Shown here: piece by piece, positions 46,912 to 55,313 of the stretch | How positions within the stretch are numbered: the first letter of the stretch is position 1 | Layout: each line of letters opens with the position of its first letter | DNA from: Hymenobacter sp. GOD-10R | Lineage (GTDB): Bacteria > Bacteroidota > Bacteroidia > Cytophagales > Hymenobacteraceae | Assembly: GCF_035609205.1 (NCBI RefSeq) | Contig: NZ_CP141184.1 | Location: 3,908,501-3,972,500 of the forward strand | Reading direction: 5' to 3' | DNA length: 64,000 nt | Made by a program: the position numbers and the translations under genes | The notes under the pieces: model-generated | What the model saw: only the letters and a program-made list of their open reading frames with translations | What the model was told of the DNA's origin: nothing | Databases searched by the model: none

Positions 46912-48360
46912 CTAGCTCTGCTTCCAACCGGCGCGATAGTCGCGCTTCACGAAGCGGTTCACGTCATCTAGGTTGGTTACTTTCATCTGCTTGGGGTCCC
47001 ACAGCAGTTCCACGCCGCGGCCAGGATAATCGACGCCGGAGCCAGAGGATTTGGGGCGCTGCACATCGTAGCCGCGAATAGCTAGGTTGGCAATCAGCAG
47101 CGCTTCCGTTAGGGGACCAGCTTGCTCGAAAGGTGAGCTTACTTGCTTGTTGCCGTAGCCAGCCAAGCAAGCCTCTACCCACTGCCCGTAGTGCCCGTCG
47201 GCTTGGCCCGGCACCCGTTCGTACTTCTGCTTCACCTTCACCTCTTGAGTGCGCGAAGTGGGCAGCAAACGCGGATCGGCCGAGTAAGTGCTGGCCATCA
47301 TCTTGCCTTTTTTGCCGATGAAGAGGATACCGTTGCCATTATCGCCGAACATTTCGTTCGGACCTAGCTCGGCGGGACGTTCCGGCTGGATGCCGCCATC
47401 CATCCAGTGCACTTTTATGTCGCCCTTAGTTTTGTCAGTTTTGGGGAATGTGAGAACAACGTGGCTCGATGGCGGGCAGCTCTCGGGGAAGTAGCCACGC
47501 TTAAACTCGTCTACATATACGCTGCCCACGCTGGCTTGCACCGCTTTGGGATATGTCAGGCCGAGTACTTTGAAGGGTGCTTCCATCAGGTGGCAGCCCA
47601 TGTCGCCGAGAGCACCGGTACCATACTCCCACCATCCGCGCCAGTTGAACGGTATTAGGTGATCAACGTAGGGGCGCTGGGGAGCCGTACCGAGCCATAA
47701 GTCCCAGTCTAGCTCCGATGGCACGCTGCCAGTTGTGGTAGGCCAAGCAATGCCTTGGGGCCACACGGGGCGGTCGGTCCAGCAATACACTGTGTGGACG
47801 TCACCGATGGTCTTGGCATCGTACCACTCTTGCAGCTGCCGCACGCCGTCGTTGGAAGCGCCTTGATTACCCATCTGCGTCACGACTTTGTAGCGTTTGG
47901 CGGCTTCGGTGAGCATGCGCGCTTCATAGATGTCGTGGGTGAGCGGCTTTTGCACGTACACGTGCTTGCCAAGCTCCATAGCAGCTAGGGTGATGATGGC
48001 GTGGTTGTGATCGGGCGTCGATACTGATACCGCGTCGATGTTCTTGGCTTCTTTGTCAAACAGCTCGCGCCAATCTTTATAATATTTGGCCTGTGGGAAC
48101 GACTTAATCGATTTAGCAGCGCGACGATCGTCAACATCGCATAGGTAGCCAATACGTGCTTTGCCCGTTTTGGCAAAGGCCGCAATGTCGCTCTCGCCTT
48201 TGCCACCGGCGCCAATGCCAGCTACTACGAGTTGGTCGCTGGGAGCCGTGTAGCCTTTGCCACCGAGCACGAAGCGGGGCACAATCATGAAGCTAGCTGC
48301 CGCCGCAGCACTCTGCTTTATAAACTCGCGGCGTGATGGAGACTCGGAATTCTTGTTCAT
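46912..48360 (-). CDS. Gfo/Idh/MocA family oxidoreductase with twin-arginine signal
   Basis: This 482-residue NAD(P)-dependent sugar oxidoreductase begins with the Tat signal SPSRREFIKQSAAAAASFMI, so it should be exported folded with its cofactor. The Rossmann motif is VVAGIGAGGKGESDI near residue 46, and the catalytic-domain signature EKPL-like YVQKPLTHDIYEA lies near 135. Such exported members act on sugars or sugar alcohols, and some use bound NAD to hydrolyse glycosides as GH109. It is next to GH2 and GH172 genes, suggesting glycan processing. Substrate unknown. Confidence 0.9.
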   Translation of the reverse strand: MNKNSESPSRREFIKQSAAAAASFMIVPRFVLGGKGYTAPSDQLVVAGIGAGGKGESDIAAFAKTGKARIGYLCDVDDRRAAKSIKSFPQAKYYKDWRELFDKEAKNIDAVSVSTPDHNHAIITLAAMELGKHVYVQKPLTHDIYEARMLTEAAKRYKVVTQMGNQGASNDGVRQLQEWYDAKTIGDVHTVYCWTDRPVWPQGIAWPTTTGSVPSELDWDLWLGTAPQRPYVDHLIPFNWRGWWEYGTGALGDMGCHLMEAPFKVLGLTYPKAVQASVGSVYVDEFKRGYFPESCPPSSHVVLTFPKTDKTKGDIKVHWMDGGIQPERPAELGPNEMFGDNGNGILFIGKKGKMMASTYSADPRLLPTSRTQEVKVKQKYERVPGQADGHYGQWVEACLAGYGNKQVSSPFEQAGPLTEALLIANLAIRGYDVQRPKSSGSGVDYPGRGVELLWDPKQMKVTNLDDVNRFVKRDYRAGWKQS

Positions 48361-48574
48361 GGGTGGTTGAGGAGGCGGATAGATATATAGAGCGGGAAAA
48401 GGTATAAAAATTATCCGGCAATATCCTATCCCTTGCTTCTTCGCTCCTGCAATGCCACTTCAAGCATCTGCCTGCGCAAGCGCCGAAACAAGCGAGTGAG
48501 TATCGATGGCACTATTACTGCATACTCTGAGCTAGGCTTCTAACTCACAGTGTATTTCCTCTATTCCTACTCCT

Positions 48575-48976
48575 ATGCAAAAACTATCTAGCGTATTGCT
48601 CATCGACGATGACGCAACAAACAACTTCCTCAATGAGCGCCTGTTAAACCGTTTAGAGGTAGCCGACCAACTGATGGTTGCCGAAACGGAACAAGACGCT
48701 CTCTTCTTACTTGCTGAGTTTGAAGAATCTCCACCAGCACTCATCCTCCTTGACATGGAAGTGTCAGGTACAGCAGGTGTTGAATTTCTGGAACACTACC
48801 AAGCCAAACAGCAGAAGCAAGCTACCGTCGTAGTTATGCACCCAGCTACTATGAATTCGCACGATCTAGCCCGCATGAATGGTCTATCCATCAATGGCAT
48901 GATTAGCAAGCCCTTGACAGAAGAGAAGATTGATCAAATTCTTCAGCTTCATTTCCAACGCGCACTATCAGCATAA
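48575..48976 (+). CDS. single-domain response regulator
   Basis: This 133-residue receiver keeps the acidic triplet D11-D13 (LLIDDDATNNFL), phospho-acceptor D60 (ILLDMEV) and K112 (ISKPL). No output domain and no kinase gene lie nearby. The pattern IDDDxxxNFLxxxLL is typical of stand-alone receivers in Bacteroidota that are phosphorylated by hybrid kinases elsewhere. It is not close to the CheY at 20.8-21.2 kb. Confidence 0.9.
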   Translation: MQKLSSVLLIDDDATNNFLNERLLNRLEVADQLMVAETEQDALFLLAEFEESPPALILLDMEVSGTAGVEFLEHYQAKQQKQATVVVMHPATMNSHDLARMNGLSINGMISKPLTEEKIDQILQLHFQRALSA

Positions 48977-49214
48977 GTACCCTAGCTCTCGCGTACCTAT
49001 CACGCAGGAAGGCAACCACAACAACCAAATCGTGGCTGCCTTCCTGAGACCCTTTGGGCTCCCCTTGCTGGAAAGCAAACGGTTTATATTAGCTGCCCAT
49101 TTGTCTACTTTGCCGGAGCATTGTTGCACAATACTAAGTTTATAGTATCTAACTTAGCCGCTGGTTACTTGTTCCTGCTTTATTGACAGCCAGCTTGTGC
49201 TGTTTCCTGCCCTA

Positions 49215-50918
49215 ATGAAGTACTTCTTCTCTCAGTTTGCAGCTCTAGCTTCCACTCTGGTTTTCTTGCTTGCCATGCAGTCCTCTGCTGCTCTGGCTCA
49301 AACAGCAGAGCGTCGTACCAGCATCGGAATAAACGGCAGTGTGTTGCAATACAAAGGAGACTTTGGTTCAGAGTATTGGCAGTTTACCCAGAAGCGCTAC
49401 GCGCCCGGGCTTGCCATCAATCAATATTTAACAAAGGGTATTGACTTAAATGCCCAGCTTTTTTACGGTCAGCTAACCGGGCAGCCCAGCACCACTACCT
49501 CTTTTACTAGTACACTGGTCAATGCCAACGTAGGGTTCAAATTCAAGTTGAACAATGGTTGGGCGTTAAAAGAAAAAGCTGTTATTCAGCCATACTTGTT
49601 TGCTGGCTCGGGCTGGACTTTCGCTAGTCGAACGGGGCTGGCCGATGGTATTCGCATCAACACAGAGAAAGGCTATGTAGATGTGTTGGCCGGTGCAGGG
49701 TTGAATCTTCGTTTGGGCGGCAGCCTGGGCCTGTTTGTGCAGAGTAGCCAGCATCTACCAATGTACGCCGACTTGGATGGCCTAACCCAAGAAAAGCCGT
49801 CGCGATGGGCCGACCGGTTTTTGCAGCACACTGTGGGCCTGACGATCAACCTAGGTCAAGCGCCCGATGCAGATGAAGATGGTGTGCCCGATCGACTAGA
49901 CCAGTGTCCTCATACGCCGAACGACATCGAAGTAGATGCCCACGGTTGCCCACTCGATGATGATAAAGATGGTGTCCCTAACTACCAGGATCAGTGCCCA
50001 TCCATTCCTGGCAAGCCGGAAGTACATGGTTGCCCCGACAGAGACAACGACGGCGTAGACGACGTAGATGATGCCTGCCCAGATAAGCCAGGCTCCATTG
50101 AACTACACGGCTGCCCTGACACTGACCAAGATGGGGTGAGTGATTCGGATGATCAATGCCCGGACACGCCCGTTGGTACCGCAGTGAATGCACAAGGATG
50201 CCCTGCCCCAAGTGTGGCCTCCGACACGGTTGTTAGTACAAAAAGTGCTAGTTCAAGCCTTGATATCGATGGTGATGGTGTACCGAATACGGAGGACCGT
50301 TGCCCTGATCATGCAGGCCCTGTAACCAACCATGGTTGCCCCGAAATTCAGGCAGCGACTCGCCAACGCTTGCAGGAAGCAACCAAGCTGATTGGTTTTG
50401 AGCGTAACAATGCTACCCTGCTGCCTGCCTCCTATTCCACCCTTGATACTATCGCTCGCATTCTCACGCAGTACCCCGATTACTCATTGAGCATTGCTGG
50501 GCACACCGATAGTCAAGGTCCCGCAGCCTTCAACTTACGTTTGTCACGCGAGCGAGCTGCTTCAGCCCGTCGTTATTTGCTCGAGCGTGGGTTGCCGGAA
50601 GCACGCGTTGAGTGGCGAGGCTATGGCCCGCGCTATCCACTAGCGGCCAACACTACTGAGGCAGGACGCGCCCGCAACCGTCGAGTAGAGTTCGACCTGT
50701 TCTTAACTGGTGACCCCAATACTGCACAAGCTAAATACGGCCCCGAGCCAACACCATCTGCGCTGGTCACCCCGAAAAAAGGTAAAGCCACACCGCTCAA
50801 AAAGAAACCAGTACCTAGGAAGACAGTTAGCAAGCCGCGTTCAGGCAAGCAAACTATTAGAAAACAACCATCACGTACGCCGCGTAGGGCACCGAAGCAG
50901 CCTACGTTGGAATGGTAG
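49215..50918 (+). CDS. OmpA-family protein with calcium-type TSP3 repeats and a basic tail
   Basis: This 567-residue protein from the ATG at 49215 has signal peptide FFSQFAALASTLVFLLAMQ. Residues about 30-215 form an outer-membrane barrel-like domain. Five thrombospondin type 3 repeats follow (DEDGVPD, DKDGVPN, DNDGVDD, DQDGVSD, DGDGVPN, each with Cys-Pro), which bind calcium. The OmpA peptidoglycan-binding domain is at about 385-500 (SIAGHTDSQGPAAFNLRLS and GRARNRRVEFDL). After it lies an unusual Lys/Arg/Pro tail of about 55 residues. It should tie the outer membrane to the cell wall. A frame open to 49197 adds six residues. Confidence 0.92.
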   Translation: MKYFFSQFAALASTLVFLLAMQSSAALAQTAERRTSIGINGSVLQYKGDFGSEYWQFTQKRYAPGLAINQYLTKGIDLNAQLFYGQLTGQPSTTTSFTSTLVNANVGFKFKLNNGWALKEKAVIQPYLFAGSGWTFASRTGLADGIRINTEKGYVDVLAGAGLNLRLGGSLGLFVQSSQHLPMYADLDGLTQEKPSRWADRFLQHTVGLTINLGQAPDADEDGVPDRLDQCPHTPNDIEVDAHGCPLDDDKDGVPNYQDQCPSIPGKPEVHGCPDRDNDGVDDVDDACPDKPGSIELHGCPDTDQDGVSDSDDQCPDTPVGTAVNAQGCPAPSVASDTVVSTKSASSSLDIDGDGVPNTEDRCPDHAGPVTNHGCPEIQAATRQRLQEATKLIGFERNNATLLPASYSTLDTIARILTQYPDYSLSIAGHTDSQGPAAFNLRLSRERAASARRYLLERGLPEARVEWRGYGPRYPLAANTTEAGRARNRRVEFDLFLTGDPNTAQAKYGPEPTPSALVTPKKGKATPLKKKPVPRKTVSKPRSGKQTIRKQPSRTPRRAPKQPTLEW

Positions 50919-50959
50919 GAGTATTAACACTGTACATTTAAGAAGCCTGGAGTACAACA

Positions 50960-51010
50960 AGCAAGCCCATGCACCTAAGTTGAAGCAACGACTAGGTGCA
51001 TGGGCTTGCT
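50960..51010. terminator. hairpin after the OmpA-family gene
   Basis: The arms AGCAAGCCCATGCACCTA (50960-50977) and its complement (near 50993-51010) form an 18-bp stem around a ~15-nt loop. The T tract is weak, so termination is plausible but not sure. Confidence 0.55.
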
Positions 51011-51148
51011 GCTTTAAGGAATAGAAGAAGACTAGCGTACTATATAACGACACTGTCTCAGTATGCAGCTAAGTTGCTTATGTGAGCAATATTGCGGATT
51101 ACACCTGCCTCCGCGGGCTAGGTTACATTACTCAGGTAATAGGATAAA

Positions 51149-51182
51149 CAAAAAAGCCACCTAGCAAGCTAGGTGGCTTTTT
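51149..51182 (-). terminator. terminator of the tRNA operon
   Basis: The arms AAAAGCCACCTAGC and GCTAGGTGGCTTTT enclose a 2-4 nt loop. On the minus strand a T6 run follows, after tRNA-Arg. Confidence 0.9.
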
Positions 51183-51189
51183 CTGGACG

Positions 51190-51263
51190 TGGCCCCGATT
51201 GGATTCGAACCAATGACCGGCTGCTTAGAAGGCAGCTGCTCTATCCAACTGAGCTACGGGGTC
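51190..51263 (-). tRNA. tRNA-Arg (TCT anticodon)
   Basis: The minus strand reads GACCCCGTAGCTCAG, with anticodon arm GCTGC-CTTCTAA-GCAGC giving TCT, and T arm ATTGG-TTCGAAT-CCAAT. The 74-nt cloverleaf is complete except for an A-C mismatch at pair 2-71 of the acceptor stem. CCA is not encoded. Confidence 0.95.
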
Positions 51264-51306
51264 GGAATAAAAATCCGGCCCGGTGACCGGGGCAATGTGT
51301 AAAATG

Positions 51307-51380
51307 TCGGGGTGGCAGGATTCGAACCTACGACCTCCTGCTCCCAAAGCAGGCGCGATACCGGGCTACGCTACACCCCG
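51307..51380 (-). tRNA. tRNA-Pro (TGG anticodon)
   Basis: The minus strand starts CGGGGTGTAGCGTAGCCCGG. The anticodon arm CCTGC-TTTGGGA-GCAGG gives TGG. The acceptor CGGGGTG/CACCCCG pairs perfectly, with A as discriminator. Confidence 0.96.
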
Positions 51381-51468
51381 AAAACTAAATACTAAGCTTT
51401 CATTTTAGTTCGTTGAATAAAACTATTTCAATATTCAACAAACTAAAATTTGACTCAATAAGGACAAC

Positions 51469-51558
<90 letters not shown>

Positions 51559-51588
51559 TAAGAGGGTCCCTTCCGTCTGAAGAGTGCG

Positions 51589-51617
51589 CAAATATACGAC
51601 TAGAATGGAAAAACAAA
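51589..51617 (-). promoter_or_regulatory. promoter of the Ser-Pro-Arg tRNA cluster
   Basis: On the minus strand TTTG, a 17-nt spacer and TATATTTG (51589-51596, exact TAnnTTTG) lie about 30 nt before tRNA-Ser. The spacer is slightly shorter than the usual 19-21. Confidence 0.6.
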
Positions 51618-51755
51618 CCCTGTGATAAAAATTATCTTTCAACATCTTTGCGCAACGGCAGCAGAGTGGCTGATTAACTGAGTAGTTACCTATCAAAAAA
51701 ATATTCTGTTAATCTATCCTACATACCTGCTTACTCACCGAAGTCATCTAATCTC

Positions 51756-52730
51756 TTGAATTGGGCATATTCGCTTTCCTGGCCTGAACTGACAGGTATC
51801 ATCGCCTTCGCTTTACTCTACATAGGTTACGCGGTGCGCACTTGGCGGTTGGCAGCGCCGCTTGGGCAACGTGGTTGGCGCCTTGGCTGGAAGCTTGTCC
51901 TAAGAGGTCTTGCTTTCGCGTTACTGACAGTAGCGTTGCTAGGGCCAGCCTACGGGGTAACGCAGCAACCCGTCCGGACTGCCGGAAAGGACGTCTGGCT
52001 ACTAGTAGACGTATCGCGCTCCATGGATGCCCCAGATGTAGCTCCAAGCCGGCTTCAAAAGGCGCAAGCTGAGCTTAGCGCACTTATTAGTCGTTTTCAA
52101 GCTGATCGAGTTGGCCTTATTGTATTTAGCTCCGAAGCGTACGTACAGTGTCCTCTCACCTATGATCAGAATGCCCTCCACTTATTCATTAATACTTTAC
52201 AGACCAGCCTGATTACGGCTGGCAGTACAAACCTAGCTGCACCACTTGAGCTAGCGCTTACGCGCTTGCGTGCGACGCCCCAAGCACTAGGTGCTGCCCC
52301 ACGAGCAGCTGTACTCGTGCTAGTCACGGATGGCGAGGACTTTGGGGAGAACTTAGAGCCGACCGTTCGGGTACTTACGCGTTCAGGTGCCCGGCTCTTT
52401 ACTATGGGAGTAGGTACGCTGGAAGGTACACGCCTACTTCGGCTTAATGGCCGTGTTCTGCGCGACAGCCGGGGGCGCGAGGTAGTGAGCCGGTTGACGC
52501 CAACGCCGTTGCGTAGGCTTGCGGCCCAAACGGGAGGCCAATACTTTGAACTTACTGATCGTCGAAACGAATTTCCTCTATTAGTAAACGCCTTAAACCG
52601 CGTGGAAGGCCAAGCGGAGCAAGTACGCACCGTATCGGTTGCTGATAATAGATACCGCTACCCCCTAGCTTTAGCGTTGGTGTTGCTAGCCCTAGACGTT
52701 TTGTTGACCATTAGAGTAATTCGGCCGTGA
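51756..52730 (+). CDS. BatA/BatB-like von Willebrand factor A membrane protein
   Basis: This 324-residue protein has two N-terminal membrane segments (about 10-25 and 45-65) and one at the C-terminus (308-322), with a von Willebrand A domain between. The metal-binding MIDAS is complete: DVSRS (D85, S87, S89), the threonine in GSTNLA and VTDGED. It uses a TTG start. Such proteins belong to the Bat aerotolerance operons of Bacteroidota, usually with MoxR ATPase and DUF58 genes. Only the TPR partner is present here, overlapping its stop by 4 nt. Confidence 0.88.
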   Translation: MNWAYSLSWPELTGIIAFALLYIGYAVRTWRLAAPLGQRGWRLGWKLVLRGLAFALLTVALLGPAYGVTQQPVRTAGKDVWLLVDVSRSMDAPDVAPSRLQKAQAELSALISRFQADRVGLIVFSSEAYVQCPLTYDQNALHLFINTLQTSLITAGSTNLAAPLELALTRLRATPQALGAAPRAAVLVLVTDGEDFGENLEPTVRVLTRSGARLFTMGVGTLEGTRLLRLNGRVLRDSRGREVVSRLTPTPLRRLAAQTGGQYFELTDRRNEFPLLVNALNRVEGQAEQVRTVSVADNRYRYPLALALVLLALDVLLTIRVIRP

Positions 52731-53707
52731 AGATTGCCTTGATGATAGTACTTGTGATAGTAGGCGGCTGGGGTGGCCTCACGCGGGTACACAACCGGAA
52801 TGAGGCAGCGCAGCAAGCCGCTACGCAGTACGCACGTGGCAACTTTGCCGCCGCCGCCAGCCTGTATCAACAAGCAGTAGAAGTGTATGGAGGTCACCAA
52901 GAGGAGTTGCTGCTCAACCTGGCTCAATCCTACGCTCGGGCCGGTCGTGTGGCCGAGGCGCAAGCCTATTATGGCCGTTTGCTCGCTAGCCACACGCGCA
53001 CGGTACGTGGTACGGCGCAGCAACAGCTAGCGGTGTTACGAGCGCAGCAAGGAGAATATGCGCAAGCTGTTGGTTTGCTCCGCCAAGCACTGCTCACAAA
53101 TCCGCGCAACGCTAATGCCCGCTATAATTACGAAGTACTCAGCAACTACCTAGCTCGAAATGGCAACTCGCCCCACATCCCGTCACCCGCGGCGGCCCAG
53201 CGTCGTAAGCAGGAACAGCAGCCGTTAGATGCTTCGAACAGCCAGCCCCAAGCAGGGGTGCAAGCGGGCAATCAGCAACAAGGGCAACTGGATGACCTCA
53301 CGCAGCCCGATGACCCACGGAATCCTCAACAAGCAAAACAAGCCCCAAACGGTCAGCGTGACCCTAATCAACAGAGCACCACCGACGGTTCAACAGCACA
53401 GGGAGGGTTCCAACCTGGCGTTGGTACCCGGCGCAATGTAGCTAGCGGCACCGAGCCTGGTACTACCCGTGGGCTCGATACAGATGCTGAAGGTTCCGCT
53501 TCAGGACGCCATCGGGCAGGTACCGATCCAGCTATGCTCAACGAAGCGCAGTTGCAAACACAACGCGCACGGCTTCAGCAAATGAATCTTAGCACGGGTC
53601 AAGCTAGGCAACTGCTAGAAGCAATGAATACCGCAGAGCAGCAGTATTTACAGCAAATTCCTCACAAAGCTGCTAGCAAGCCGGCCCCTAGCCAACCTGC
53701 CTGGTGA
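52727..53707 (+). CDS. BatC-like TPR protein with Gln/Asn-rich linker
   Basis: This 326-residue protein uses a GTG start that overlaps the stop of the von Willebrand gene (GTGA), so translation is coupled. An N-terminal membrane or signal segment (residues 1-14) is followed by tetratricopeptide repeats (about 30-145: ARGNFAAAASLYQQA, GEYAQAVGLLRQALL, NPRNANARYNYEVL). After that comes a long disordered stretch rich in Gln, Asn, Pro and Gly (about 150-260), and a helical end (MNLSTGQARQLLEAMNTAEQQYL). This matches BatC/BatE-type partners. The function of Bat systems is still poorly defined. Confidence 0.82.
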   Translation: MKIALMIVLVIVGGWGGLTRVHNRNEAAQQAATQYARGNFAAAASLYQQAVEVYGGHQEELLLNLAQSYARAGRVAEAQAYYGRLLASHTRTVRGTAQQQLAVLRAQQGEYAQAVGLLRQALLTNPRNANARYNYEVLSNYLARNGNSPHIPSPAAAQRRKQEQQPLDASNSQPQAGVQAGNQQQGQLDDLTQPDDPRNPQQAKQAPNGQRDPNQQSTTDGSTAQGGFQPGVGTRRNVASGTEPGTTRGLDTDAEGSASGRHRAGTDPAMLNEAQLQTQRARLQQMNLSTGQARQLLEAMNTAEQQYLQQIPHKAASKPAPSQPAW

Positions 53708-53943
53708 TCGTAGCGCCGCTTTGTTAATAGGAATTGTTGTTAGTATGGGAGAAAGAGCAACGGAAGCCTAGCTAATGCGGTGCACATTTGATAGGAAGTG
53801 CATGCTTTCTTCTTTACTCCCTAAAAGTCTCGTAGCGCGAGCACCTAGCTGTGCTTTTCGCGCCTGCACCACTCCTGTGCTAGCATGTTCTTAAATTAGC
53901 ACTTCTTCATCCACCCAAATAGTACCACAGAACCACCCTTTTT

Positions 53944-55128
53944 ATGCAGACCAAAGAAGTTTATGTTGTTGCTGCCGTCCGAACGCCGATTGGCAGCTTC
54001 GGTGGCGCGTTATCATCTTTATCAGCCACGGAGCTAGGGGGCATTGCCTTGAAAGGTGCTTTAGACAAGGCAGGCATAGCACCCAGCGAAGTACAGCAGG
54101 TGATAATGGGGAATGTTATTTCGGCTAACCTAGGTCAAGCGCCTGCTCGGCAAGCTGCTCGCAAAGCAGGTCTTCCGGACACCGTGGAGTGTGTTACGGT
54201 TAACAAAGTATGCGCTTCTGGCTCCAAAGCCATCATGTTTGCGGCCCAAGCTATTATGCTCGGGCAGGCCGACGTGATTCTGGCGGGAGGTATGGAAAGC
54301 ATGTCTAATGTGCCGTATTATCTCGATAAAGCACGGTTCGGTGCTAAATATGGCCATGGTCAAATGATTGACGGCCTAATGAGAGACGGACTTTGGGATC
54401 CGTACCATGACTACGCAATGGGCAACGCGGCTGAGAATACGGCTAAAGAAATGGGCTTTACTCGTGAGCAGCAGGACGAATTTGCTATCGAATCGTACCG
54501 CCGCAGTGCTCAAGCGGCGCAAGCCGGCAAGAAGAAGGATGAGATTGTCCCTGTGACCATCGAGAGCCGCGGCAAAACCGTGGTGGTAGAAGATGATGAA
54601 GAGTATCTCAAAGTTGACTTTGCCAAAGTACCCGGCCTAAAACCAGCCTTTTTGAAAGAAGGAGGTACCGTGACAGCCGCTAATGCCTCGACACTCAACG
54701 ATGGCGCAGCCGCGGTGCTACTCATGAGCAAGGAAAAAGCCGAAGAGCTAGGTGTCACGCCGCTGGCGAAAATTCTAGGTTTCGCCGACGCCGAACAGGC
54801 ACCCGAGTGGTTTACGACCTCTCCCTCCCTAGCTATTCCGAAAGCGCTTAAGCATGCTGGCATTACAGCACAGGAAGTTGATTTCTATGAGATCAACGAG
54901 GCTTTTTCTGTTGTATCGCTCGCCAACAACAAGCTGTTAAACTTGGAAGGAACCAAGGTAAATGTGTACGGAGGCGCGGTGTCACTGGGCCATCCGCTCG
55001 GGGCCTCCGGTGCCCGTATTGTCACCACATTGGTAAACGTGTTGCGCCAGGAAGGCGGCCAGATTGGTGTGACTGGTATTTGCAATGGTGGCGGTGGAGC
55101 CAGCAGTATTGTGCTTCAAAAGCTCTAG
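53944..55128 (+). CDS. acetyl-CoA C-acyltransferase (thiolase)
   Basis: This 394-residue thiolase either condenses two acetyl-CoA or cleaves 3-ketoacyl-CoA. The nucleophilic cysteine is in NKVCASGSKAIMFAA near residue 89, the histidine in EINEAFSVVSLANN-adjacent GGAVSLGHPLGASGAR near 348, and the second cysteine in GICNGGGGASS near 383. The biosynthetic type (acetoacetyl-CoA, ketone or isoprenoid precursor) is likely from length and motif forms, but it cannot be separated from beta-oxidation here. A terminator follows. Confidence 0.93.
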   Translation: MQTKEVYVVAAVRTPIGSFGGALSSLSATELGGIALKGALDKAGIAPSEVQQVIMGNVISANLGQAPARQAARKAGLPDTVECVTVNKVCASGSKAIMFAAQAIMLGQADVILAGGMESMSNVPYYLDKARFGAKYGHGQMIDGLMRDGLWDPYHDYAMGNAAENTAKEMGFTREQQDEFAIESYRRSAQAAQAGKKKDEIVPVTIESRGKTVVVEDDEEYLKVDFAKVPGLKPAFLKEGGTVTAANASTLNDGAAAVLLMSKEKAEELGVTPLAKILGFADAEQAPEWFTTSPSLAIPKALKHAGITAQEVDFYEINEAFSVVSLANNKLLNLEGTKVNVYGGAVSLGHPLGASGARIVTTLVNVLRQEGGQIGVTGICNGGGGASSIVLQKL

Positions 55129-55148
55129 ATTTTCAGTAAAAACACCGT

Positions 55149-55184
55149 AAAGCCCGCATTTTTTTTGAAAATGCGGGCTTTTTT
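55149..55184 (+). terminator. Rho-independent terminator after the thiolase gene
   Basis: The arms AAAGCCCGCATTTT and AAAATGCGGGCTTT are followed by a T6 run. Confidence 0.92.
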
Positions 55185-55313
55185 GCTATATTTTTAAACT
55201 TTTGAATTTATTTTTACAAAATTTGATTCGTAACGCAACGAGACTTGCGACACCTTACGAGCTACGTCAAACGCTATTGCCTTTCTCTACCCGCCACGAC
55301 ATAACCAATACCG

